A stretch of 64,000 nucleotides of DNA from Bacteroidia bacterium (GTDB taxonomy: Bacteria > Bacteroidota > Bacteroidia > Palsa-965), in NCBI GenBank assembly GCA_025454955.1, contig JALONL010000010.1:62001-126000 (forward strand). The letters are read 5' to 3'. The number at the start of each line of letters is the position of its first letter. The stretch's first letter is position 1. The position numbers and the translations under genes are program-made. The notes under the pieces are model-generated. The model did not search any database and was not told the origin of the DNA. It worked only from the letters and a program-made list of their open reading frames with translations. Below, one piece after another: positions 29,499-37,047 of this stretch.

Positions 29499-30287
29499 TC
29501 ACGACCGCGGCACACGCCATCGCCGTGGAGGTTCGAGTGCCGTAATGCTTTCGTGTGGCGGCGATTCGGGTTTTGCCGGTTCGGGGGCAGAGTTTTCTAC
29601 TGTGTTTTTCCCCCAGAGTTTCAGTTTCAAAGCTTCATACACACTGTCGCGCGCACGCACAAGCGAATCGTAAACAGGTGTGAATAATATAGTGATCGTG
29701 TATGCGGGTGTAATATTCCAACGAAAATCATTTTGATACATAATCATCGGCACACCACCGGTAACAATTTCATGCTGGAGAAAAGGCCGGATTAGTTTCA
29801 GCGTATCAATATACACTCCTGTCACAGTATTTAGATAAGGTGCCTTCACAGTATCGGGCAGTACACATTTTACTTTTGTTTCCAATATCACTGATGGAAG
29901 CGAATCATCGGTATTCACATTATTGAAAACCTGTGCCGGTTGCCGCGTAGTGGTATCTTGAATGTGGCTGTTGGTTTGCGCCAGTGCATTTTTACTCCAT
30001 AAACTCAACGGCAAAAGAACTGCCGCTTTCCACCAAACCGCTTTTTGTGTGTGGGCCGGAATCATTTTCATGGGCCGGTTTAGCTGATGTGCCGTAAAAC
30101 GCCCGCAGGGTTTTTCGGCGGCCTTTTCGTGAAGGTAGCTTACAATTTCGTCATCACTCATCTCCGTAAAATCGGTTACGGTCATTGCGCACGAATTGCA
30201 GTGGCGGCGGTAGTCATCCACGCGGCTCATGCTGTTCCACGGTACGGAGCAGGGTTCGGGAATGCTGATGGTGAGGTGACGGCTCAT
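29499..30287 (-). CDS. Cys-domain membrane protein, paralog A of four
   Basis: A 262-residue protein. Residues 1-75 are a cytoplasmic-looking domain: HLTISIPEPCSVPWNSM, then HCNSC, VTDFTEMSDDEI and CGRFTAHQLNRPM. A hydrophobic segment AVWWKAAVLLPLSLWSKNALAQ follows, resembling a signal peptide placed after the domain. The rest (~100-262) is polar, with a Pro-rich basic end (PPRRWRVPRS). From memory, many Bacteroidota proteins carry this N-terminal C-W-M-HCxxC-DF-CGRF arrangement, with no named function I know of. The four conserved Cys could bind metal or react as thiols. It is last in the run, 42 bases after paralog B. Confidence 0.72.
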   Translation of the reverse strand: MSRHLTISIPEPCSVPWNSMSRVDDYRRHCNSCAMTVTDFTEMSDDEIVSYLHEKAAEKPCGRFTAHQLNRPMKMIPAHTQKAVWWKAAVLLPLSLWSKNALAQTNSHIQDTTTRQPAQVFNNVNTDDSLPSVILETKVKCVLPDTVKAPYLNTVTGVYIDTLKLIRPFLQHEIVTGGVPMIMYQNDFRWNITPAYTITILFTPVYDSLVRARDSVYEALKLKLWGKNTVENSAPEPAKPESPPHESITALEPPRRWRVPRS

Positions 30288-30329
30288 TGAGTGTAATTTA
30301 CGAAACTATTCGCACAATCATTCATCGTT

Positions 30330-31148
30330 TTATCTGCGCGGTATTCGCGGACGCTCGGGCGGGGTGATGGCCGCTATTTCGGTGGAGGGTAATTGTGCGG
30401 GCTGTGGTTTGGCTGGTTCGGGTGCAGATGATGGTGGTTGTGCGTTTGCGCGATTTTCATTACTTACTATTGAAGCAAATGTGTCTTTTATTCTGGATAA
30501 AGTGTCGGTTAAAATACCTGTCAATTTTATGGCAAGAGGTTCAGTCGATATGTTTTCAGGAACTGATACCCAAAGTCCGTATGTGGTTGAAGTACATCCG
30601 GAAATAAGTGTTTCAGTGGAAATAGTCCAGACAAGTTCATGCAGATTAAACGGTTTAATTGTACAAATCAGCGGAGCCTTCACTGAATCCGGAAGAAGCA
30701 TTTTGGCAGTATCTGTTTCTGCCACTAACGTAGTATCAGGAATTGAAACACTGGTATCTGTTTCAATGGCGATACGTTGAGTATTCACAGCCAGCACCGA
30801 ATCTCTTTGCCCGGTGGTAAGCGTGTTATTTTGAGCAGAACTGTTTTTACTCCATAATGTAAACGGCAATAACACCGCCGCTTTCCACCACACCGCCTTT
30901 TGTTTCTTCTGCGGAATAAGGGGCATGGGCCGGTTCAGCTGCGATTGGCGAAACCTTCCGCACGATTTCTGTCCGGCGCGTTCCTGCATGTAGCTTACAA
31001 TTTCGGCCTCAGTCATTTCCGAAAAATCGATAACCACCGTGGCACAGCTTGCGCAGTGGCTGCGGTATTCGTCCACGCGGCTCATGCTGTTCCACGGCAC
31101 AGTGCAGGGTTCGGGGATGGTGATGGTGAGGTGACGGGGTTTGGTCAT
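30330..31148 (-). CDS. Cys-domain membrane protein, paralog B of four
   Basis: A 272-residue protein with the same N-terminal domain (IPEPCTVPWNSMSRVDEY, HCASC, VIDFSEMTEAEI, CGRFRQSQLNRPM), a hydrophobic segment (AVWWKAAVLLPFTLWSKNSSAQ) and an unrelated polar region with many Ser/Thr. The first ~85 codons differ at only about eight bases from paralog C, whereas the C-terminal regions do not align. The end is Pro-rich and basic (TPPERPRIPRR), like paralog A. Its start overlaps the stop of paralog C (ATGA), so the two are translationally coupled. Confidence 0.74.
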   Translation of the reverse strand: MTKPRHLTITIPEPCTVPWNSMSRVDEYRSHCASCATVVIDFSEMTEAEIVSYMQERAGQKSCGRFRQSQLNRPMPLIPQKKQKAVWWKAAVLLPFTLWSKNSSAQNNTLTTGQRDSVLAVNTQRIAIETDTSVSIPDTTLVAETDTAKMLLPDSVKAPLICTIKPFNLHELVWTISTETLISGCTSTTYGLWVSVPENISTEPLAIKLTGILTDTLSRIKDTFASIVSNENRANAQPPSSAPEPAKPQPAQLPSTEIAAITPPERPRIPRR

Positions 31149-31972
31149 GTGAGGTGATTGTTTTTATTTCTCTTACGGCTTTCGGGCAGTGTTATACGGG
31201 GTTCCTGTGCGTGTAGCGCAGGTATGTGTGTGGCATAAGGATGATGTTGTGCTACTGTATCGGTTTTGGGACGTGCAGGAGTAACGAAACTGTATGCGAT
31301 TTGTTTTAATTTATCCAGGAATGAGTAGTACCAGTAATCTTCAGGTGTGACTGCGATATTGCCAAATATTTGGGGGTTACATTCAACAGGATTTTCTTGC
31401 ATGATGCTTATATCACCCATAGTAAATTCGAGAGTGTATAAAGTATTTTTCTGTTTGGCCATTAAATCACCATCCTCTTTTTCAACGTTCAAAACTATAT
31501 CAGCATTATTTGTATTTGCTGAATCGATAGTAGCTGCCGGTTGTGAAGTATCTGGAAATATGGTCGTTTCTTCTGATTCGTGTAAGCTGCTCATGGAGGC
31601 AAGTTGTACCGAATCTTTTTCGGCAGTAGTAAGCGTCTGAGCAGAATCCACATTTATCTGCTGCCCTTTGAGGGAGTGAAAGAAGAAACTTAACGGCAGC
31701 ATTACCGCCGCTTTCCACCACACCGCCTTTTGTTTCTTCTGCGGAATAAGCGGCATGGGCCGGTTCAGTTGCGATTGGCGAAACCTTCCGCACGATTTCT
31801 GTCCGGCGCGTTCCTGCATGTAGCTCACAATTTCGGCCTCAGTCATTTCCGAAAAATCGATAACCACCGTGGCACAGCTTGCGCAGTGGCTTCGGTATTC
31901 GTCCACGCGGCTCATGCTGTTCCACGGCACGGTGCAGGGTTCAGGAATGGTGATGGTGAGGTGACGACTCAT
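31145..31972 (-). CDS. Cys-domain membrane protein, paralog C of four
   Basis: A 275-residue protein with the N-terminal Cys domain (PEPCTVPWNSM, HCASC, CGRFRQSQLNR) followed by a hydrophobic segment (AVWWKAAVMLPLSFFFHSLKGQ) and a polar region with no known domain. Near the end are an aromatic/helical patch (DYWYYSFLDKLKQIAYSF) and a basic tail (RITLPESRKRNKNN) that both have counterparts in paralog D. The stop overlaps the start of paralog B and the start overlaps the stop of paralog D, each by 4 bases. Confidence 0.74.
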   Translation of the reverse strand: MSRHLTITIPEPCTVPWNSMSRVDEYRSHCASCATVVIDFSEMTEAEIVSYMQERAGQKSCGRFRQSQLNRPMPLIPQKKQKAVWWKAAVMLPLSFFFHSLKGQQINVDSAQTLTTAEKDSVQLASMSSLHESEETTIFPDTSQPAATIDSANTNNADIVLNVEKEDGDLMAKQKNTLYTLEFTMGDISIMQENPVECNPQIFGNIAVTPEDYWYYSFLDKLKQIAYSFVTPARPKTDTVAQHHPYATHIPALHAQEPRITLPESRKRNKNNHLT

Positions 31973-32610
31973 TTTTTACGCGTGTATTTATTTTTTCGGC
32001 GGGTTTCCGGCAAAGCTATACGGGCCTCGGGAGGAAGTATTGCGGATTCGCTTTTTGAGCAGGGGAAGTGAACCGATATCACGTATTTTTTCGCTCTTAC
32101 TCTGCGTGAAAAGAGTTTGGTAATGCGCCGTATTTTTTCGAGTGCGAGATAATATTCGTATTCATCTCCCCGCAAGGCTATATTTCCCTGGGATTCAGGA
32201 TCAGCAATACGATCAAAAATTGCAAATTGTGTTAAACCCTCTTGCGGGGAAGCAGCGGAGTACTCATAAACAGCAGATGTTTCCGGTGTAAAACAGCAGT
32301 TGTAATTTACCGGTATTATTCTGTCATAGCTAATTTCAGTTTCGACAGTTGTCATCACTGTATCAGCGATGGCAATAACTGCAGTATCTTCCTGTTTCAT
32401 GGCCAGATTCAACGAATCTTTTTCGGCAGTGGTATAAGTTTCGATAATTTGCTGGTCGGTGAGTTGCGCCTGAAGATTGGTAGCAAACAGTGCGAATGGC
32501 AGTAATATCGCCCCTTTCATCCAGATGGCATAGTTTTTTTGATGTCCGATAAATTGTGCTGTCAGACAGTACTCAGCAATGAATTGGGTGAGGTGACGGG
32601 GTTTGGTCAT
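31969..32610 (-). CDS. Paralog D: same family but lacking the Cys domain
   Basis: A 213-residue member of the run. The first eight residues (MTKPRHLT) and their codons are identical to paralog B, but the Cys domain is missing: after HLT comes a short unrelated stretch (QFIAEYCLTAQFIGHQ) and then the hydrophobic segment (IWMKGAILLPFALFATNLQAQ). The C-terminal part (EYYLALEKIRRITKLFSRR, ARIALPETRRKNKY) matches paralog C in pattern. This is either an internal deletion or a different start module. It is promoter-proximal in the operon and overlaps paralog C by 4 bases. Confidence 0.68.
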   Translation of the reverse strand: MTKPRHLTQFIAEYCLTAQFIGHQKNYAIWMKGAILLPFALFATNLQAQLTDQQIIETYTTAEKDSLNLAMKQEDTAVIAIADTVMTTVETEISYDRIIPVNYNCCFTPETSAVYEYSAASPQEGLTQFAIFDRIADPESQGNIALRGDEYEYYLALEKIRRITKLFSRRVRAKKYVISVHFPCSKSESAILPPEARIALPETRRKNKYTRKK

Positions 32611-32662
32611 GAGGATGAATTTACGAAAAACACGTCATCCGTTTACGCACCGCGCGATTAAT

Positions 32663-32745
32663 GCGGGAACAAAATACCCGAATTGCCGTAACTTAAAAAC
32701 CGGTAATCGTTGGCCAGCGCATAATTATACACCTTTTGGGAATTG
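32663..32745 (-). pseudogene. Remnant copy of the queA 3' end
   Basis: Bases 32666-32743 match 35703-35780, inside queA, in the same orientation: 71 of 78 positions agree, with an unbroken run of 39 bases. The encoded end (YALANDYRFLSYGNSGILF, then a stop two codons later) parallels the QueA C-terminus. Nothing upstream of it matches queA, so it is not a gene. It lies between the FG-GAP-like T9SS gene and the Cys-domain operon, about 50 bases before the operon's first start codon. Confidence 0.85.
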
Positions 32746-32846
32746 TGCTGTTTAATAGTATCTATTTCTTTCGTGCAAAGTAAACTGTCTTTGGAAGGAT
32801 GTCCGACAGAAAAAGATACTGTGAAACAGCCTCAACGGGTGGCAGC

Positions 32847-35453
32847 TTAACGCTCCAGCACCACTTTCACTTTCGCGCCGTTTGCATCCAACACGTAGAT
32901 GCCGCTGCTCAGTGCCGGGAGATCGATTAGTTGTTTGCCGCTTTGTAACTGTGCCGCATAAACAATTTTTCCAAGAGCATCGGTAATGATGATGTTGGTT
33001 TGTTCGCGCAGTTCGATGGTAAAGGTTCCGTTGTTGGGATTGGGGTACAGGTTCAGCAAGTTTATGCTGACTGATTCATGTATGCCCACGCAGCCATTTA
33101 CAACAATTGAAACCTGTGCAGAATCAGTGCATCCGTTTGAATCAGTATAGTTGTAAATAACGGTTTGCGTTCCGTTTCCTGCTGCCGAAGGGTCAAAGGT
33201 ATTTCCATTCACGCCCGGGCCGCTCCAGCTGCCGCCTGCGGGTGTACCGGTGAGTGTAACGATGTCATCATCAAAACACACCACACCGGCCGATGCCGTT
33301 GCTGTGGTATTGGGCGGATTGTTGATGGTCAGGTTGATGGTAATCACACTGTCACAGCCCGCAGCGTTGGGAATCGTGTCTGTGTATGTGCCGCTGGTAG
33401 TGTAGGTATTACCGCCGGGCGAAGTATAACTGTTGCAAACTGCCGGAGAAATACTGCTGCTGCTGTTGAGGATGGTAAGGTTGATGGTAATCACACTGTC
33501 ACAGCCTGCCAGGTTGGGAATGGTGTCTGTGTATGTACCGCTGGTGGTGTAAGTATTACCGCCGGGCGAAGTATAACTGCTGCAAACTGCCGGAGAAATA
33601 CTGCTGCTGCTGTTGAGGATGGTAAGGTTGATGGTGATTACACTGTCACAGCCCGCCATGTTGGGAATGGTGTCTGTGTATGTGCCGCTGGTGGTATAGG
33701 TATTACCGCCGGGCGAAGTAAAGTTGTTGCAAACAACAGGAAAAATACTGCTTCTGCTGTTGCCGACCGTGAGGTTGATGGTGATCAGACTGTCACAACC
33801 GGCTGCGTTGGGAATTATATCTGTATATGTACCGCTTACGGTGTAGGTATTGCCGCCGGGCGAAGTATAACTGCTGCAAACGAACGGAGAAATACTGCTG
33901 CTGTTGTTAAGGATTGTCAGGTTGATAGTGATCAGACTATCACAGCCAACCGCGTTGGGAATGGTGTCTGTGTATGTACCGCTGGTGGTATAGGTATTAC
34001 CGCCGGGCGATGTATAACTGCTGCAAACGGCAGGAGAAATGCTGCTGCTGGTATTGCGGATTGTGAGGTTGATGGTAATCACACTATCGCAACCCAATAC
34101 AGCCGGAATTACATCGGTATAAGTGCCGGAACTGCTCAGTATAGCCCCGCTGGGCGCTGTGTATGCCCCGCATGAAGATACCGTAAGCGTTGCCGTGCTG
34201 AAGCAGTTGTAGGAATAGATGCGGGCATGACCTGAAGACGTGAAGTTATTGTTATTCCAGGGCGCCCCAATGGCCACGGTATTGCTGTCGGGCATACTCA
34301 CCGTAGTGCCGGATTGGTTACCAGCCGCCTCCCCGTCTATATCCACTCCTTTTTGCACCCATGCATTGCCATTCCAGCGGTAAATACGTGTATGACCGGC
34401 TTGCGGGCCGTTTCCGTCATTCAGATATGCCCCGATGCCAACGGTATTGCTGTCGGGCATACTCACCGAATAGCCAAATCTGTCAAGAGATGCCTCCCCG
34501 TCAATATCTATTCCTTTTTGAACCCAGTTGGTGCCGTTCCAGCGGTAAACACGAGCATGACCATCTGCGACGCCGTTTACGTTATTCTGTGGGGCCCCGA
34601 TGGCTACCATATTGCTGTTGGGCATACTCACCGAATAGCCGAATCGGTTATTCGCACCCTCCCCGTCTATATCCATTCCTTTTTGCACCCAGTTGCTGCC
34701 ATCCCAATAGTAAATACGTACATGACCGGAACCCAGAAAAGTTCCGTTATTGTCAGGAGCCCCGATGGCCACGGTATTGCTGTCGGGCATACTCACCGAA
34801 GCGCCGGAATAATCACCAGCCGCTTCCCCTTCTATATCCATTCCTTTTTGTACCCAGTTGCTGCCATTCCAGCGGTAAATGCGTACATGACCGGCATTGA
34901 GACCGATTTCATCATTCTGACTGGCTCCGATGGCCACCGTATTGCTGTCGGGCATACTTACCGAAATGCCGCAATAGTCATACGCCGCCTCGGCATCTAT
35001 GTCCATTCCTTTTTGTATCCAGTTGCTGCCATTCCACCGGTAAATACGAACATGACCGCCATCCAGACCGCCTTCGTCATTCAGATGGGCACCTATGGCC
35101 ACGGTATTGCTGTCGGGCATACTCACCGAAGTGCCGAATCTGTCATTAGCCGCCTCCCCGTCTATATCCACACCTTTTTGCACCCAGCTGGTGCCATTCC
35201 AGCGGTAAATACGTACATGTCCGGCATTCGCGCCGGTTCCGTCATTAAAAGGAGCCCCTATGGCCACCGTATAGGCATCGGGCATACTTACCGAGCTGGC
35301 CGATCTGTCGTTAGCCGCCTCCCCGTCTCTGTCTGTGCCCTGCTGCTGCCAGAGGTAGGTTTGTGCCGGCGCGGAAAGAAAGGGCAGAAGTGCTGCCAGT
35401 AAAAACAAGAACCGGAAGTGCCGGTGGGGGGTGGGGAAATAGTGCTTTCTCAT
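32847..35453 (-). CDS. Secreted T9SS protein with seven FG-GAP-like and six Cys-containing repeats
   Basis: An 868-residue protein: signal peptide (ending in LSAPAQ, ~31); seven repeats of ~55 residues (about 44-425), each with SVSMPDSNTVAIGA and GHVRIYRWNG, FG-GAP/beta-propeller-like; then six units of ~49 residues (about 428-720), each with a Cys pair (SPAVCSSYTSPGGNTY ... GCDSVITINLTI); an Ig-like segment (GGSWSGPGVNGNTFDPSAAG); and a T9SS sorting domain (LYPNPNNGTFTIEL ... GIYVLDANG). Seven units suit a seven-bladed propeller. The ATG at 35453 is used because the signal peptide begins there; an ATG 21 bases upstream is less likely. A surface adhesin is inferred. Confidence 0.88.
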   Translation of the reverse strand: MRKHYFPTPHRHFRFLFLLAALLPFLSAPAQTYLWQQQGTDRDGEAANDRSASSVSMPDAYTVAIGAPFNDGTGANAGHVRIYRWNGTSWVQKGVDIDGEAANDRFGTSVSMPDSNTVAIGAHLNDEGGLDGGHVRIYRWNGSNWIQKGMDIDAEAAYDYCGISVSMPDSNTVAIGASQNDEIGLNAGHVRIYRWNGSNWVQKGMDIEGEAAGDYSGASVSMPDSNTVAIGAPDNNGTFLGSGHVRIYYWDGSNWVQKGMDIDGEGANNRFGYSVSMPNSNMVAIGAPQNNVNGVADGHARVYRWNGTNWVQKGIDIDGEASLDRFGYSVSMPDSNTVGIGAYLNDGNGPQAGHTRIYRWNGNAWVQKGVDIDGEAAGNQSGTTVSMPDSNTVAIGAPWNNNNFTSSGHARIYSYNCFSTATLTVSSCGAYTAPSGAILSSSGTYTDVIPAVLGCDSVITINLTIRNTSSSISPAVCSSYTSPGGNTYTTSGTYTDTIPNAVGCDSLITINLTILNNSSSISPFVCSSYTSPGGNTYTVSGTYTDIIPNAAGCDSLITINLTVGNSRSSIFPVVCNNFTSPGGNTYTTSGTYTDTIPNMAGCDSVITINLTILNSSSSISPAVCSSYTSPGGNTYTTSGTYTDTIPNLAGCDSVITINLTILNSSSSISPAVCNSYTSPGGNTYTTSGTYTDTIPNAAGCDSVITINLTINNPPNTTATASAGVVCFDDDIVTLTGTPAGGSWSGPGVNGNTFDPSAAGNGTQTVIYNYTDSNGCTDSAQVSIVVNGCVGIHESVSINLLNLYPNPNNGTFTIELREQTNIIITDALGKIVYAAQLQSGKQLIDLPALSSGIYVLDANGAKVKVVLER
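33290..35325 (-). repeat. Two tandem in-gene repeat arrays (165-bp and 147-bp units)
   Basis: Within the T9SS gene, seven ~165-bp units (about 34190-35325) and six ~147-bp units (about 33290-34190) are tandemly repeated with high DNA similarity, especially the five distal 147-bp units. Such arrays can change copy number by recombination. Confidence 0.8.
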
Positions 35454-35471
35454 CTTGTCTTTTCTATGGTG

Positions 35472-35501
35472 CAATGTACCGCCTTTTTATAAGCATGTCA
35501 A
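35472..35501 (-). promoter_or_regulatory. Bacteroidota-type promoter of the FG-GAP-like T9SS gene
   Basis: Read on the minus strand: TTG (35501-35499), a 20-base spacer and TACATTG (35478-35472). The leader would be about 15-20 bases. It matches the spacing of the promoters of the S74 genes. Confidence 0.5.
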
Positions 35502-35518
35502 GAAAAACGGCTGCAAAG

Positions 35519-35549
35519 TGCTGAATAGTTGCGCTTTATGCTGAATGGC
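35519..35549 (-). promoter_or_regulatory. Direct repeat pair with 21-bp period upstream of T9SS gene
   Basis: TGCTGAATAG at 35519 and TGCTGAATGG at 35540 (plus-strand reading) are exactly 21 bases apart, two helical turns, and lie just upstream of the -33 box. This spacing is characteristic of LytTR-family response regulators, which bind ~9-bp direct repeats separated by 12-13 bp. No regulator gene is in the window. Confidence 0.45.
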
Positions 35550-35584
35550 CATAACGGGGTGTTTTTAATTGCTTGCACACGCTA

Positions 35585-35632
35585 AAAAACAATCCCCGAT
35601 ACAATGCTGTTCGTTCGTATCGGGGATTGGTA
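35585..35632 (-). terminator. Terminator of queA
   Basis: A perfect 13-bp stem CAATCCCCGATAC / GTATCGGGGATTG (35590-35602 with 35617-35629), followed on the minus strand by a T-rich run. It lies about 60 bases past the queA stop. Confidence 0.85.
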
Positions 35633-35691
35633 ACAGATGATATTTTTCAGGTTATCGCTACGGAGCCAATTTTATTTGGCGCTGTTTGCAT

Positions 35692-36930
35692 TTAAGAGCC
35701 GCGGAACAAAATACTCGAATCGCCGTAACTTAAAAACCGGTAATCGTTGGCCAGCGCATATTCATACACCTTGCGGAAATCATCGCCAATAAAGGCTGCC
35801 ACGAGCAGCAGCAGTGTGCTTTGCGGCTGGTGGAAATTGGTAATGAGTGCATCGGCCAGGCGTATTTTGTAGCCGGGGGCTATGAGCAGTTGTGTGTAGC
35901 CCTGCAACTCGGCGTGGTTGTTTTCCACCATCCAGTCGTAAATGGCGCGCAGGGCAATGGCGGCGGGCACTTCGGGGCCGTCGGTGTAAGGTTCCCACTG
36001 GCTTACGAAAAGAGCATCACGGTAGCGGCCGGGCTCGGTTACAAGCTGACGGCCAAACCAGTAAAGGCTTTCCACCGTGCGCAGTGCCGTGGTGCCCACC
36101 ACTGTAACGGGCTTTTTACCGATGCACCGGCATAGCTGCTCCACGAGAGTGCGTGTTACAATAATCTGTTCGCGGTGCATGTCGTGGCCGGCCATTTGAT
36201 CGGCTTTTACGGGTTTGAAAGTGCCTGCGCCCACATGCAGGGTTACTTCGCCCAGTTCGGTGCCGTTGCTGCGCAGCGCATCAAGCACGTGTGGTGTAAA
36301 ATGCAGTCCGGCCGTGGGCGCGGCCACCGAGCCGTTGTGCTGTGCGTAAATGGTCTGGTAGCGTTCGGCATCGTCGGTTTCCTCTTCGCGTTTCATGTAG
36401 GGCGGAAGCGGAATGTGTCCGGCCGCGTCGAGAATTTCGGCGAAGGTGAGTTGCGGCGGTGTCCAGCGCAATGCAATTTTCCATTGGTCGCCCTCGGCTT
36501 CGCCGCGTTCGGCAAACAGCACGGCATTGTCGTTGCCGGGCAGTTGAAGTTTCAGTGTTTCACCGGCTTTCCAGCGTTTGCCATTGCCCACAAAACACCG
36601 CACCTGCACATTTTCCGAAGCACCCAGCAGGCGCACAAAATCAACCGACAGATCGGCCGCATCGGTGCAAAACAATTCAACCCATGCACCGCTCTCGCGC
36701 TGCATCTGCAAACGTGCGCGCACCACACGCGTGGTATTGAACACAAGCAAACCGCCTGCGGGCAACACATCAGGCAATTCGCGAAACACCCGCGTTTGCA
36801 TTTCACCACCGCGATACACTAACAGTTTCGACGCATCGCGCTCGGCCAGCGGATGCTGTGCAATGCGGGCTTCGGGCAATTCGTAGGTGTAATCGAGTAT
36901 CGAAATTTGTCGCGGATCGGTGGTGTTCAT
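35692..36930 (-). CDS. queA: tRNA preQ1(34) S-adenosylmethionine ribosyltransferase-isomerase
   Basis: A 412-residue QueA, which transfers and isomerises the ribosyl part of SAM onto preQ1 at the wobble base of tRNAs for Asn, Asp, His and Tyr, giving epoxyqueuosine. Signature segments: LPEARIAQHPLAERDASKLLV, VFNTTRVVRARL, GSVAAPTAGLHFT, VTLHVGAGTFKPV, LITNFHQPQSTLLLLVAAF, and the ending YALANDYRFLSYGDSSILF. The family is usually ~340-360 residues; the extra length lies in an expanded region before the C-terminus (PVTVVGTTALRTVESLYWF). A duplicate of its last 78 bases lies 3 kb away. Confidence 0.95.
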   Translation of the reverse strand: MNTTDPRQISILDYTYELPEARIAQHPLAERDASKLLVYRGGEMQTRVFRELPDVLPAGGLLVFNTTRVVRARLQMQRESGAWVELFCTDAADLSVDFVRLLGASENVQVRCFVGNGKRWKAGETLKLQLPGNDNAVLFAERGEAEGDQWKIALRWTPPQLTFAEILDAAGHIPLPPYMKREEETDDAERYQTIYAQHNGSVAAPTAGLHFTPHVLDALRSNGTELGEVTLHVGAGTFKPVKADQMAGHDMHREQIIVTRTLVEQLCRCIGKKPVTVVGTTALRTVESLYWFGRQLVTEPGRYRDALFVSQWEPYTDGPEVPAAIALRAIYDWMVENNHAELQGYTQLLIAPGYKIRLADALITNFHQPQSTLLLLVAAFIGDDFRKVYEYALANDYRFLSYGDSSILFRGS

Positions 36931-36934
36931 GCCG

Positions 36935-36942
36935 CAAAGGTA
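36935..36942 (-). promoter_or_regulatory. Perfect -7 box directly before queA
   Basis: TACCTTTG on the minus strand matches TAnnTTTG exactly and ends 4 bases before the ATG. If it is used, the transcript starts at or next to the start codon (nearly leaderless). A T-rich stretch ending in TTG lies 17 bases upstream as a possible -33 element. Confidence 0.45.
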
Positions 36943-36960
36943 AGCAGTGCGTCAATTCGC

Positions 36961-37005
36961 AAAAAAAACAGACGGCAGTAATTCGCTGCCGTCTGTTTTT
37001 GTTTT
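36961..37005 (-). terminator. Terminator of the 37.0-38.8 kb T9SS gene
   Basis: Stem ACAGACGGCAG / CTGCCGTCTGT with a 7-base loop, embedded in A8 on one side and T5 on the other; on the minus strand the hairpin is followed by T8. It lies about 45 bases after the stop and just upstream of queA. Confidence 0.88.
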
Positions 37006-37047
37006 AATGCAAAGTAGTTTAATGCGCTTGTAAAGGACAGCCATTCA

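Noticed and set aside
33290..34190. Possible CRISPR array (regular repeats)
   Set aside because: Units are 147 bp, in frame and coding; there are no short repeats with unique spacers.
33165..35402. Two long + strand open frames (about 336 and 362 codons) with repeats
   Set aside because: They mirror the repeat arrays of the T9SS gene on the minus strand; the periodicity comes from that gene.
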